From positions 248,001 to 312,000 of the forward strand of contig BLZA01000032.1 in assembly GCA_013423385.1 (NCBI GenBank): DNA of 64,000 bases. The letters run 5' to 3'. Positions 31,123-43,500 of this stretch are shown one piece after another. The first letter of the stretch is position 1. Each line of letters opens with the position of its first letter. This DNA is from Naganishia liquefaciens. Taxonomy: Eukaryota > Basidiomycota > Tremellomycetes > Filobasidiales > Filobasidiaceae. The position numbers and the translations under genes were made by a program. The notes below the pieces were generated by a model. It did no database searches, was not told the DNA's origin, and saw only the letters and a list, made by a program, of their open reading frames with translations.

Positions 31123-33048
31123 CTACGTCATCCATCTCGACCAGATCTTGCGCTCCTCCTCCGACCCGTCAAAATTGAAATTGACTCGTCGAATCTCGTC
31201 GAATCCTTCTGTTGCGTCAGGTTCCTCCAATGACTTCTTGAAACTGAGAAAGGCCGTCTCTGGCAGGAGATCACGTTTCTGATGGTATGCGACGGTGTCA
31301 GGTCATGTGCTGCAGATGGGTCGAAAGACCATACCTCTGCCTCGGGTACATTCCTTTTGGCACATGCTCGATACGCATTGTTATGTTTGGCAAGCTCGTA
31401 TGAGGCAGTGAAGAAGAAACAGCGGATAGGAACCCGAAGTTGCATGGCCATGGCTATGTACAGCGCTCGGGTCGTTTTGTCGCGATTAGTATTGTCTGGT
31501 GTAAAGATCGTGTATTAGACCTGCAATGCATCCGTATTTCAGCGGAACTTGCCTACAACGCATCCAACTGAACCAAAAGTCATGCTGTCCCGCACTGCAG
31601 CCAAACACTTTTCACGAGTCTTGAGAGTGTCCTGATTGACGTGAATATATCCTTCTGGCTTGAAATATTTATTGAAAAAGCTGGTCTTTCCGGAGGCACT
31701 ATACGTCGAGATGTGAGTCAGATGCGCGTCGGTTGGAACTTGGACAGCTCACGGATATCCGACAAACAACACAATCTCCTTTGTCGAGGTTGGTACGATG
31801 GGCTTATTTGTTGGTGTCACCAATGGTTCTGAGATGGAATTGTCGTTAATTGTGGCAGGAGCATCGCTCCCAGAATACTAACGTTCATCCATTCGCGGAA
31901 GCTCGGCTTTCGCGTCAAATCCTTTGTACCTTCGAAATACCGGCGCCGTTGTGCTGTTTCTTTCGAGAAGGTCTTTATTAAGTCTCGCGCAGGTACTGCG
32001 AATGACGTGAGTCTCACTTGAAATACTGTTCTGGTGTATAAAACATCAATCCAGCATTGTCGGCAAATTTGCGGTCCGTGTCGTTGTGGTCACCGTCTCT
32101 TCCAGCGGCATCCCCGACGTAGAAGCTATGCTCGAGATCTAGGTCAAGTATATCAATTCTCGTTCAGGTATGCGACATAAGAGCAAAATCCAATATTTAC
32201 CGATTTCCAGCCCTTTGGCTTCGTAGAATTCCCGCAGAAAGTCGAACAATCCCGTTCCAGGTTTTCGAAATTGATCACTCGCTGTCGCCGCCAGTACTCT
32301 GACAGGCGTGTGCTCCGGGAGCTGACATGACACGCAACAACATGAAAGCTTGAATCCCGCATAATGCGAATCGAGAACGCGTGCAGTAAGACTCACATCG
32401 GCACATATCAAGTGCACCTTCTCTCGCCACTCTTTCAGCTTCTTGTCCGCCAGCTTTTGATTAGAGATGATTACTAAATGTTGTCTATCGGAAGGCCATG
32501 TAGCCTTCAGTCTTCTTCAGCAGTAAAATCATACGGACGACGTACCCCTGCGAGTGGGCCTCTGCCAGCTTTGGCTTGACTTTAGCATGCCACCACTTCC
32601 AGTCATCTGCATTCTTGGGGAACTTGTTGCCGCTCTTGGGCTGGATGAGTGTGCCGTCCAAGTCATACATTGCAATTCTGATTCGTTTCTTGCTTGTTGA
32701 AGAGCTGCTTTCTCCTGTATTTGTCGCAAATGGGTCGAGGTGTAGAAAGTGCTCCACAGTTTTCGGGGCGTCCTGCTTGACTGTTGATCGCCGTGACGGT
32801 GGTAGTTTGGCTTCCTCTTTCCGTGCAGCAAAGCTTGAAAAAAAGGTGTGCGACTTGGCTAGATATTCGAGATTTAATCAGTTGCAAGAATAGAGGGAAG
32901 GGCTCAAATTAACATTTTTTACCGGATCCCTGTTCATCTACATCTGTCACTTCTGTCAGCCCTCTCTTGCCATCTGAGTATGTAAGCAGTAACATCAACT
33001 CTGTGTTAAGAGCACGGACATCCAATTTAACTCACTCTTGTTGAACAT
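31123..33048 (-). CDS. PNK1: Bifunctional polynucleotide phosphatase/kinase (Pnk1/PNKP)
   Basis: DNA-repair enzyme that removes 3'-phosphates and adds 5'-phosphates at strand breaks. The N-terminal exons encode [20 protein letters not shown] and [20 protein letters not shown]. The phosphatase domain follows with the HAD motif [45 protein letters not shown] and [20 protein letters not shown]. The kinase domain has the P-loop [44 protein letters not shown] and [20 protein letters not shown], and ends [12 protein letters not shown] before TAG. The order phosphatase-kinase without an FHA domain is that of fission yeast Pnk1. Several short introns are present. All catalytic motifs are intact. Confidence 0.94.
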
Positions 33049-33247
33049 TCTCGACGTGCTGAACGAGGCACCGGGAAAGAAATGGAGATAAGACAAGTGG
33101 CGATACTGCTGAGATTTTGGTAGCGCTAATCTGAGCCACAAAGTCATAAAACAGATGCTGTCAGGTCGCAACTAATCTCCTATTCGGAAAAGAAGGTAGA
33201 TGTTGAACCGCACATTGAAGACTTGAAGCGGGCACCACCGCCGATCA

Positions 33248-33261
33248 CATGTGCGCACATG
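33248..33261. repeat. 14-bp perfect palindrome CATGTGCGCACATG
   Basis: Perfectly self-complementary sequence about 200 bp upstream of the PNK1 start. It could be a dimeric transcription-factor site; no known factor is assigned. Confidence 0.5.
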
Positions 33262-33292
33262 ATTAATGAACGCCGATCAAGCGACCCGAGCT

Positions 33293-33314
33293 GCCACTTA
33301 TTTTACTAAGTGGC
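33293..33314. repeat. Inverted repeat, 8-bp stem with 6-nt spacer
   Basis: GCCACTTA, spacer TTTTAC, TAAGTGGC. Perfect arms in an intergenic region, 40 bp from the 14-bp palindrome. Confidence 0.45.
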
Positions 33315-33578
33315 GTTTGTGATTGCGGCTGTCTGGATTGTTAATGTGCCTTACAAGGCCGGTAACACAAACAGGGCATCCTTGGATGTGGGTCCAGTCG
33401 CAACTCGCAAAGGCTCTAGGCAGTGATGGCTATAAAGTTCATTAGCAACGAAAACTACAACTCTGAATCAACCTTTGCATGCAATTAACAACCGCTTCAG
33501 CCCTTTTCTCTCCTTGCATTTTAACGAAACCTATCATCCCCTCCATTAGAAATAGACACTAGAATTGGTGCTCGCACA

Positions 33579-35070
33579 TCACTTGTGGTGAGACTGAATG
33601 AAAGACAAGGCATTCTTGGTGCTGCAAGGTGTATTTGCCGGTCAGTAAAACGCTTGAGTACAAAGGTCCCGCACGTACTCATCGGCAGGCTTGACTCCGA
33701 CCTTCTTGTCAACAAGCTTTCCTGTGCCCTTTTCGAAGATGAAGTGCGAACGCTTGATGCTGAAGGGTTTCGGGCGATTCAGCGTCAGGACTTCTACGAG
33801 CCGAATAGAAATATACGCACTTCTTGGGGGGAACAAAGGCGCCCAGAACCTTGAGCAATTCGTACTTGGTATCGGCAAGCAAGTTGTACCTGAAGGCGAA
33901 ACAGATCAGGTGCTTTCCTTTCAAGCGATCCGGCGATCTGGATTGAACGGAAAATGCGACTTACTTGAACTCTTTTGACGTGGCCCACTTGTCTTGCGCG
34001 GCGACGGTGTCGGCCGAGAGCTGGCAACCAGGGAAATGAGCTGTTTGTCCCATTCAGTCAAAGCTTCATAGCTTACACCAAAGACCTTGTAGCCCAGCTT
34101 CTCGAAGTCCTCGTAGTTGTCTCGGTAGGCACAGGCCTGGTTGGTACAACCTGGAGACCGTGTCAGTGGCATTCGTTGCAGAGTCTTCCCAAAGTCCGAA
34201 CACTAACCAGGGGTGTTGGCCTTGGGGTAGACGAAGATCACTAAGCCATGATCAGCGTCACAGAGTGTAGACACGTCAACGTCTTGCCCCTTGTTGTCCC
34301 TACACCACATTATAATTCAGTAGCAAGCCCGCAGACAAACGTGAACATGACATACTGGATGGTGAGAGAGGGAAGCACGGCGCCTTCGGCCAACTCCTTC
34401 GCATTACCAGTTTCGGGCTTTGCGTCGGGAGAAGCTTCGGCCTCCTTCTCAGCTTTTGCGCCCTCCTCGGTCTCTTCCGCAATCGCGTCGCCATCAGCGG
34501 GGGCCTTCTTTCCGCTCTTGGGCTTGGCAGAGGACGCGGGTTTCTTGCTCGAGGAGGGAGCCTTCTTCGAATCGGGCTTGGTAGCAGTAGACTTGGGTTT
34601 ATCGGCGGCCTTGGAGGCAGGCTTCTCAGCTTGAGATTTGGGCTTGTCGGCAGCCTTTGAAGCGGGCTTGTCTACCTTGGACTTGGGCTTGTCGGCAGCC
34701 TTTGAAGCGGGTTTGTCTGCCTTGGACTTGGGCTTGTCTGCCATTTCAGCAGTCGATTTAGGCTTCTTGGATGCCGGCTTTTCAGAAGCCGGTTCTTTAT
34801 CACCGTCTCCATTCGCAGCGGGCTCTTCGTCCGCGGGTCGCTTCTACGCGTTCGCGATGCGATGCGTCGAGTAAGGTGAAAAGGAATGGGAGGATATCTC
34901 TGTCAACGCGTTCGCAATATCGTGACTCAACATTGACATACTTTGGAGGCAGGAGCCTTCTTGGGCGCAGCCTTCTTCGGTTCGGGTTCAGGTTTGGCAG
35001 GCTGCGACGCGACTCTCGAGGATCGCCTCGGCTCGGCGGACGGGTCGGTTTGGGTCTTCTTTGGAGGCAT
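33579..35070 (-). CDS. DOT5: Nuclear peroxiredoxin Dot5/PrxQ type with Lys-rich repeat tail
   Basis: Thiol peroxidase that reduces hydroperoxides, probably in the nucleus. The N-terminus MPPKKTQTDPSAEPRRSSRV, then PEPEPKKAAPKKAPASKKRP, is basic and nuclear-type. Residues of about 75-135 are a Lys/Pro/Ser tandem repeat (units like ADKPKSKADKPASKA). After an acidic linker comes the PrxQ domain: GAVLPSLTIQDNKGQDVDVS, VIFVYPKANTPGCTNQACAY and RDNYEDFEKLGYKVFGLSAD. The peroxidatic and resolving cysteines are five apart (C-T-N-Q-A-C), as in PrxQ. It continues KWATSKEFKYNLLADTKYEL and GAFVPPKK, then IKRSHFIFEKGTGKLVDKKV, and ends ADDTKNALSFIQSHHK. This end requires the last intron (gtacgt...ttgcag); without it the frame stops earlier at 33642. 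Confidence 0.92.
34565..34744 (-). repeat. In-frame tandem repeat (15-codon units) in DOT5
   Basis: Near-identical units of 45 bp encode ADKPKSK(A/V)DKPASKA about three times, then a more diverged fourth unit (ADKPKSTATKPDSKK). The high DNA identity suggests recent expansion. The lysine/proline pattern resembles histone H1-type tails. Confidence 0.85.
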
Positions 35071-35618
35071 TGTACCGGAAGCGATGGTCGATTTCAGGAG
35101 GAAAGAGTGAAATCCGACGAGTGAAGCGGGGAACTTGGTGTATGAAAGCTGAATACGGGGATGATGTGGAAGGTTGATGTTGATTTGTTGACGTGAATAC
35201 CTACGTCTCAACAAGGCAATACGCTCTAGGCGGAAGCAATCGTCATACGGTGTTCGTCGGGAGGCGCCCGAACAGACGCGCCCGGAATGAAAGCACATGT
35301 CGGCATACTACCGGGAACGGTGCAGGAAGCCAACGATTGCCGTGGATAGGTGTGTCGCCATCGTCTTGCATCTTGCCTGAAATGCGACACGTTCTAGAGC
35401 GACCTAGGAATGACTGTGAATGTCGCCGTTGGGAAACCAGGGGCACAGGTTTGTGCGAGCTGCGTTTCAAATTCGTATTCGCCCTCCTTGTTTAGGGGAT
35501 GCCGTAAGACGGAGGACGCGGCTCCGTTTCTCTTGGTGATTCGGGCGTGAAATGAATGCTCATGAATCGTGTTACAACGTGCACAATTTGGACAACCAAA
35601 AAAGTGTCGCCAATCTAG
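35071..35618. other. Intergenic region upstream of DOT5
   Basis: 548 bp between the DOT5 ATG and the PRPP synthetase stop, both on the minus strand. Short open frames lack protein-like content. It should hold the DOT5 promoter. Confidence 0.5.
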
Positions 35619-37140
35619 TTACTGTTCGAATGCCAACGGCACTTCGTTGAACAGATATGACTGATACAGAATGGACATCAGCTGAGGTAATTTCACGTAT
35701 CGATTTGGCAAGACTTACAACAGACTCTCCGAAATGGCTAATTGTTGGTGAAGATAGAGGAATGAGACTCATTTCCTAGTACCGATGGAGGACTTACCTT
35801 CGCCGGATGACTTCAGCCAGAACTAGACTGACATCAACGACTTCGATCTTGTCACAGCCCTCGCAATTCTGCTGCTGAGGAATCGTATTTGTGACGACCA
35901 ACTTCTCCAGACCGCTATCCTGGATGACTTGCAGAGCTGGACCACTGAGGATGCCGTGAGTCACAATGGCGTAGACTTTTGTAGCTCCCTCCTCCAAAAG
36001 ACGCTTCGCAGCCAGTCCTAGTGTTCCGCAGGTGTCTGCCATGTCATCAACAAGGACGGCGATCTTGCCCTTGACGCTACCGACAAGGACCATTCGAGCG
36101 ATCTCCGATGCCTTCTTGCGCTCCTTGTGGAATAAAGCGAAATCCACATTGAGCTTGTCAGCGATGGAAGTTGCACTGTTGCGGCGATAATCAGCGGGAG
36201 TTGACCGCATCTACATGCGCGCCTAACGTACCGCTTAGCTCCTCCTGCATCGGGGCTGACGATGATGCACTCGTCTATCGCAAGGTTGTCCCGCATCCAC
36301 CGCACTGTCGACGGCTCAGCGTAAAGCTGGGGATTGCCATTCGATTAGCAGTTGCCCCCTACTAAAAGGCTGGCAGGGAGATATATCTTACACTAAGGTA
36401 TGATGTATGTCAGCAAGTGCTGGGCTGTGATGACAGGCTGAGCGTTCCACTTACTTGTCAACCGGAACATCAAAGAATCCCTGAATTTGACTGGCATGCA
36501 AATCCATGGTCTGAGTAGCTTTATGTCAACGGACGGCCTTGACAACTGTCTCTGGTGAAACTTACAATGACATGGTCACATCCCGCCTCCCTCAACATGT
36601 TGGCAACCAACTTGGCCGTGATCGGAGCTCGGCTCTTGTCCTTCTTATCTTGTCTTGCGTACATGAAGTGAGGAATAATAGCGGTAACCCGTCGAGCCGA
36701 AGCGATCTTGCAGGCGTGGATCATGATGCAAAGCTCCATCAAGGAGGTATTAACTTCGCCCGCACCCTGCAACATCGGCGCGATGTCAGCACTACGAACA
36801 TCTGACATGGCTGAACATGACTGACAGTGTTCAAGATATAGACATCGTAGTCTCGCACACTCTCTATTATCTTGATTTTTGATTCACCAGAGGGAGTGCT
36901 CGAGATATTAGCTCGTGCGAGAGGTATTCTTAGCCTGAAGAGAGGCAACTCGTCAGAAGGCCGATGCGCCGACATTGCAGGACCGGGCTTACCTCTGGGA
37001 GATCAAACGAGCCAGCTCGGGATGGCTAGAGCCTGTACGAAAGGACAGGAGCGATGCTTGAGCCGACGACTCTCGATATCTGAGCATTACGTCGGCTTAC
37101 CCGAAAAGAGCTTGATTTGCGAGTAGGCGGCGGAAGACAT
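35619..37140 (-). CDS. PRS: Ribose-phosphate pyrophosphokinase (PRPP synthetase)
   Basis: Makes PRPP from ribose 5-phosphate and ATP for purine, pyrimidine, NAD, His and Trp synthesis. The spliced start is [20 protein letters not shown], then [40 protein letters not shown] and [20 protein letters not shown]. Next come [20 protein letters not shown] and [40 protein letters not shown], then [20 protein letters not shown] and the PRPP-binding loop [20 protein letters not shown]. The C-terminus is [20 protein letters not shown] and [14 protein letters not shown], obtained by two small last introns. There is no long non-homologous insertion, so it is of the Prs2/3/4-like short type. It is complete. 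Confidence 0.95.
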
Positions 37141-37724
37141 GATCGATCAGAGTCAAGATCCTTCAGAAAACGATGGATGCTGATGAGGGCGGCTGCACCA
37201 AAGTCGTTGTCTCGGTAAGGTGGAACACAAGGTGAAGTCGGCGAGACTGAGGTAACGGTCAAATTCGCGTTCCGGGTTCGTCAAGCGGTGCGTGCGTGTC
37301 GTGCAGGAGCTTTCTAGCGATACATATACAGGGTAGAGGTAATCATTCAAAGAGGAAAAAGAGAAAGAAAAGAAGGAGGAGGTAAGCAGGAGCTAGCAGA
37401 GACCTGCAACCGCGAGATAGCTGCTCGTAAAAGAGTGCTTCACCGCCAGAAACGTCGAAGCGGACGGTCGCAAAGTCGAAATCTTGCTCGGGCGAGAGCC
37501 GGAAGCAGTGACCCGCCGCATCCCCGCGATAAAGGCGCTCACGTGACCAATATTGGCTGGGTTATTGACAGACTGAGCTTGAGGGCTCCACGACCCATGG
37601 TGTTGCCGTCTGTCGAGCAGTCGCAAATGAGTCACGGAGATCCAAATGCTTATAAAATACAATATGTACAACCTTCCGTCTTGATAGACATGTCCAGAAC
37701 CTCTGCCTTCAGCAGACTAGCAGT
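37141..37724. promoter_or_regulatory. PRS promoter region with CT tract and CACGTG/CCAAT
   Basis: 584 bp upstream of the PRS ATG (minus strand). On the coding strand of PRS a CT-rich tract occupies about 37,340-37,385. About 400 bp upstream lies CACGTG (37540-37545) directly followed by the palindrome CCAATATTGG (37547-37556). E-box plus CCAAT box is a plausible pair of Cbf1-like and HAP sites. The role is inferred. Confidence 0.4.
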
Positions 37725-40301
37725 CTAGTACGGCTTGCTTCGGGCCTGACCCTGTGTGCTATAACGTGCAGGCTGACCACTTCCTGCGGCAGGACCCGTG
37801 GGCACGTTGGCACTTTGACGCATGGCAGCCGGACCTCGAGGTGCATTAGGAACGGACGGAGCCGTAGCTGCCGGAGGCGAGGCTGCATTCGCGGGTGTTG
37901 CATTACTGTTCGAAGGCGAGCCGATCGTGTTCATTCCGCCCGTTATCGGATTCTACAGGCATGGCGTTAGCGGCTTGCTCATACCGGAGAGAGCGAAACC
38001 TACCCTGGCCATGTTCATCATCATCATGGGATTAAAGCCTGCAGCACCCATGCCTGCCGAAGTGGTCTTGAGCTGTCTATACGGGGCGGCGAGATCAGTC
38101 CACATACCCATCATATTGTTCATTGGCGATGTAGCGCCCGCTGTGTTCATTGTTGCCGCATTCGCGCCTTAAAACCAGCGGCATTAGTATCTAGATTGTG
38201 ACACATGAAATATAGATGTACCCATCATCCCAGCCAACATAGGGTTCGTTGCGCCAGCACCCGCCGCGGTGTTGGCTCCGCCTTTGTCTGTAAGGTAGAA
38301 CTATTAGCGTAACTACCAACTCTGTAGGCAACAGCACAAACTCTGGCTCATCATGTTGGCCATCATCATGGGGTTCAACATGCTCAGATCTGCGATGCGT
38401 AATAGACTTCAGCAGATAACCCGAGCGCGAGTGCCATGCACTTACTCATCATCATCTTCTGATACATCGCTGCCATAGCACTAGGATCGAATCCACCTGC
38501 CGCGACGCCGCCTCCCATGGCATTGCCCATCCCGCCCATTGGATTCATTCCTCCGCCCATGCCCATACCGCCGATTTGACCTCCATTGCCCATTCCGGTG
38601 GAAGCAGGTCCTGGACCGACATTGTGCTTGTACTTGCTCGACTGCGCATCGTGAGACATAAAGGAACCGATAGGACGCTGCCAATCGTTGTTGTAGCTTT
38701 GCTGGTCTCGCACGTGTTTCGGTTGGGCACGCTTGATTTCGACCTAGCGATTGACCGTGACCTTAGCCAAGTCTGACAACAAAGCTGGGCACACCTACCG
38801 GACGACCATCGAGAATCAAATTAGGGGCCTGCATAGCATGATCGATGCCGCTCGCATCTTCGAATGTCACAAAGCCGAAACCCTTGTTACGGCTAGTCTC
38901 TCGATCAAGCATGACATGGGCATCGACAACGGTGCCGAATTGGGAGAAGAATTCTCTCAGGCTAGCGTTGTTAACCGACGGAGCCAAACCACCGACGAAG
39001 ATCTTTGCTGACTTGGCATGCTCTGCTTTGGGAATAGCTCGTTTGGGGTCGATCTGGTAGATGGCAAATGTTGGAGTTATCGGTCTATTTGAGTCGGCCG
39101 AGTACTCACGATCTTTCCATCCACGTGATGATCCTTATTGAGAACGGCCGGGATCACAGACGGGTCGGCAAATGTCAAGAAGGCGAAACCTCGAGAGCGC
39201 CCGCTGGGGTCTCGCATGATGCAGCAATCCTTAACTTCGCCATACTGCGAAAAGTATGCATGGAGTCCCTCTGTACGCGTTCAGAAGTACAAGAAATAGT
39301 GGCGCAGAGATGCCTTTAGATACATCTTTCCGGCGGTGTGCAAGCCTAAAGCTTACCGTCGGTAGTTTCCCAGTTCAAACCTCCTATGAACATTTTGCTA
39401 ATGATTTCGGAAACAGCATCAAACGAATCGGTGCATGGCGGTCATCGGATATGGCGAAAAATGGAAAGCATAGCGATGCATGTCGCATCATTACAGTCGA
39501 TAGGGATACAAAGGGGAAGGATACAGGAAAAAACTAGAGTTAGCTAATAGAAGACTAAAGGGTAGATATACAGATGACCTATCGCAGGAGAGATTGATGC
39601 GTAGCGCGCTACGATTCCTTCTCCTTGTCTACCACTATGTAACGTCTAGATGTAGCTTGCAATCTAGTGTTGATACGGCGCAACGTTGCCTTCTCCGCCT
39701 AACCTTCGTTCATAGAACCTTCAATCGTGATTACTAGTTCCGCTAAGAGGAAGCAGCAAATCTCTTCGAGCTAGAGGACTACAAGCGGGACCCACTGCCA
39801 TCAAATCAAACGAAAGAAAGAGATTCTTACCCTGCGTCATTCTCTTCACCTCCATCATATCTCCTCTCAGAAGGGCCTTGCTGCGAATATCGGTTTCCAC
39901 CCTGGTTCTGATACCGAGTATTATTTGGCGGCAAGGCAAAATTGCTCGTCTGGGCTTGAGTCGCAAACGTCGGAATCGGCGCAGGCGTAGCTTGCGTGTT
40001 TTGCGTGCCCGGGTATCCAGAGCCTTGTTGCTGTTGCTGTTGCTGAGGCGTGTTACCAGCTCCAAGCGGTCTCCAGCTAGCTGAGTCATCGGCTCCAAGA
40101 GCATTGGCAACGGCACCTTCGTCTACCTTTTCAGCTGCGTCCTTTTCAGGATCGACAAGCTTCTCATTAGGATCGTTGTCAAAGTCTGCGAAGAGGCAGC
40201 GAGAATATGAATTTGAGCGGAAAGCCATTGTCGACGGACGATGAGTGCTTACCGTCATACAGTCCGAGATCATCGTATGCATCTGCGTTTTCGCCAGACA
40301 T
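37725..40301 (-). CDS. HRP1: RNA-binding protein with two RRMs, Hrp1/Nab4-like
   Basis: hnRNP-type protein, likely acting in mRNA 3'-end formation and export (cleavage factor IB). The N-terminal region MSGENADAYDDLGLYDDFDN, then a Gln-rich stretch (TPQQQQQQQGSG), precedes RRM1: KMFIGGLNWETTDEGLHAYF, SQYGEVKDCCIMRDPSGRSR and GFAFLTFADPSV. The linker KIIDPKRAIPKAEHAKSAK is typical of Hrp1. RRM2 is KIFVGGLAPSVNNASLREFF and so on to KGFGFVTFEDASG and VEIKRAQPKHVRDQQSY. The C-terminal third is Gly/Met/Asn/Ala-rich and low-complexity, ending YSTQGQARSKPY. A 433-nt intron (39398-39830) separates the N-terminal part from RRM1. The assignment to Hrp1 rather than another hnRNP is from the linker and RRM motifs. 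Confidence 0.88.
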
Positions 40302-40597
40302 CGTAGAGCGATATAGGGCAGTGGTAGTCGATTGCCACGATTTTCAAAGAAGAGAGAGGGATATGATCAAAGGGATGGACAACGAGCGAGCTGCCATCGA
40401 GATGCGCGACCTTGACCATTCGTTATTGGCGCTCCGAACGCGCGCTTCCGCTAAAATCTGATTAGGTAAGGTATTCCGGTCATGGCCGGCGTCGATCGTG
40501 CTTCAACGATACCTCGTTCCTTGATGATTCGATACGAGTACGGCCCGAATTGAGGAAGACGTCGGAGTACACGACTTTGACTTGGGGCACTACTTCA
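40302..40597. other. Divergent region HRP1 / amidohydrolase
   Basis: 296 bp between two divergent ATGs, serving as both promoters. Nothing else is seen. Confidence 0.55.
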
Positions 40598-43500
40598 ATG
40601 TCTATTGAGAAATCAAGCTTCGATGAAGGGGACAAGGCTGAGGCTCTTGCCCCTCATTGGTCCAATTCGACGGGAAAGGATGATTCGATTCCGCCAACGG
40701 CGCATACTCGTGGTAGACGAGTTGCCAAGAAGATATACAACTTGCTCCGCGTCTTCTTAATCATGGCGTCCGTTGGATGGTATTTTTGCGCTTTCGACAA
40801 ATACATTACGAGGATAATGCGGCAAGTGACCACGGGTGGTCAGGAATGGCGACATCATACACACAATCTTCCGGAATTCTACTCGCTGTGCTCTAGGGAT
40901 GCTCATGGGATATACACAAGTGAGGCTGGAAACGAATGGGTACAATGCGTGACGGTGCAAAATGGAGTCATTGTTGACGTAGGAGACCTTGGCGAGTAGA
41001 AGTGCGAGAACAGCCAGATGCTTTCTAAACCTCTAACTCGATGTACAGCTCACGTAACATCAGAGCAGTACTACCTGAATGGGAAGCATTCCGAGGTCGT
41101 CCCCAGATCGACACCAGGAGAATTCCTTCATCAAGTGGATATCCGCTCGATAAAACCCCGGATCATCCACCTTCCGACAGGTAGCTTCATGAGTCCTGTG
41201 AGCCGCTTTGCTCTGCACGTCGATTGGGTGAGCTCATTCCCAGATCATGTCATGTTAGGGCCTTGTGGACTCGCATGCACACGTGAGTCAATTTCGGTTG
41301 ATCTTCAACGTATACTTGAGCGTTTTCTCTAATTCTTAGAGCCTTCAATACGGTTGGTCCCGACAATTGCCGCTTCGAGGTTCCGTGAGTGTCGATGGTA
41401 AGTTCTGTCTTCGCGCCCGAGTCACTGGACATCGAGATTGAGCCGCCTCGTAGATGTCATCGCAAAGGTGAATGCATACGCCAAGTCGCACCAGAAGCAG
41501 ATTGCCGAGGGACAGTGGATCGAAGGCGCGGGCTGGGATCAAAACATTTGGCCCGTCAAGTCTTTCCCCAATGCTGTACAGTCGCCTCCGTCGATTCATG
41601 GTACCGAGCGCGACGACTGATCCGCCTTCATCTTATAGACAGATTTTGACCGTTCAAAAGCGCTTCGCGATCTCCCTATCGCGCTGAAACGGATTGATAT
41701 CCACGCCGAATGGGTCTCACCAAAGGTTTTGGAGATGATGGGTGACCTTCCAGAGGAAGTACCGGGAGGACAGATCATGCGTGACGCAGATGGAAAGCCT
41801 ACTGGCGTCTTCGTGGGTGGTCTTCCGCAATTTGACTTGCGCGTTTCCGCTAATTGCGCACACTACGGATAGCTTGACGATGCAATGTTCCTGATTGACA
41901 AAGTCCGGCCCAGATGGTCGGAGACTCAAATGCAAGAGTACCTCAATATTACGATTGAAGATGCGCTGTCAAAGGGTCTCGTGGCAATCCACGACGGTGG
42001 CGTTGTTCCGGAACAAGTCGAGTTTTTCCAGAGGTATGGTGTGGTTTGACTCTGATGAGCGTCATCTGAACAACTTGCGATATGGCGGGCACGCGCAGAG
42101 CCGGTAAAGCTGGACATCTGCCTATCAGGTTTTACATTATGGTGAGCCAGGGTGAGAATACTTGTTGCAACGCCCGTGCTGATCGTCGATTTTCGCCACC
42201 AGCGAGCTTGTCCTGACAAGGAAAAGTATTGCGGTGACGAGTACCCAATGATGATTGGAGACGCCAGTACGTTTGGAATGGCTCACATGTTTTCTTCCCG
42301 AGTAAACTTCTTGCGAAAGACAATCATTTGAATGTCAAGTCTGTCAAATTGTTTGCGTGGGTACCTGCTCTTCCCCTTTGCAACAGATCAATTACTGACT
42401 TGGGTTTACACTCGCAGCGACGGTGCCTTGGGCTCTTGGGGAGCCGCATTGCTCGAGCCGTACTCTGACAAGCCGGAAGAATATGGTACTATGCGCAGTC
42501 CGGAAAAAGTTTGGGAACCATTGATCAAGGACTTTGTGCGCAACGTAAGTCGAAACCGTATCAATGCCGACTGAGACTTACGCCGGACATGCGGGACATC
42601 TTCAGGGTTGGCAAGTGGTAGGGCAGTCGGCATCGCGATATCCTTGCGCTGTACTGACGCGAATCGGTTCGCAGAACGTACACTGCATCGGAGATAGGGC
42701 CAATCATATTGTGCTCAATGCTATGGAGCGAGCGCTCATGGAGTTGCCCGAGCACGAGCGCGGCGGGCGCCGATTGCGAATCGAGCATGCGCAGATCATG
42801 AAGCTCGAGGATCTGGAACGAGCGGCCAAACTAGGCAGTGAGTCGATAGCTGACTCTTCTGAAATCTTGCTCTCGGAGACGTAAACTGCAATCACCATCA
42901 CAGTCATCGCTAGCTACCAGCCGACTCATGCGACATCGGATGTGAGGAATTCTGTACCTCACTGCGAAACCGTAGCTAATTATTATGCTTGGGCAGATGT
43001 GGTACGCAGAGGATAGACTTGTACGTCGTATCAGCTTTTCGAAAGCCATGACCACTGACGGGACTTCAGGGTCCCGAACGAATCAAGGGCGCTTACGCCT
43101 GGAGGCGGTACCTACAGTAAGTGTATCGTGTCAGGATTGCTATCACAAAGTGGACTCAGAAACTATTACAGAGCGGGAGGCCGAATCACACTGGGTTCCG
43201 ACTTTCCCGTAGAGTCCATCGACCCGCTGAAGGGATTCTACGCGGCTGTTACCCGTCTCGACGAGGAAGGAAATTCTCCTATGGGCAAAGACGGCTGGTT
43301 AGTCATAATTGGAGGTGACGGCCGCCTGTCCAAAAGGGCCTGAGAAATATCCATGCGTTGCTCGGCCACAGGTATCCGGAACAGAAACTCAGTCGCGAAG
43401 AAGCGCTTAGAGGCATGACAATCGACGGTAAGTATTGCTTCTGGTGGACCTATATCCCGTCCTGACGCTGCCTTCCCCAGCGGCGTATGCGTCTTTCCTC

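Larger units (their letters stand above)
33049..33578. other. Promoter region of PNK1 with two palindromes
   Basis: 530 bp between the PNK1 ATG (minus) and the 3' end of DOT5 (minus). It holds a 14-bp perfect palindrome and an 8-bp-stem hairpin 200-270 bp upstream of the PNK1 start. No gene is seen. Confidence 0.5.

Noticed and set aside
39878-40084. Leu-rich plus-strand frame with a run of leucines.
   Set aside because: Antisense of the Gln-rich stretch of the Hrp1-like protein.
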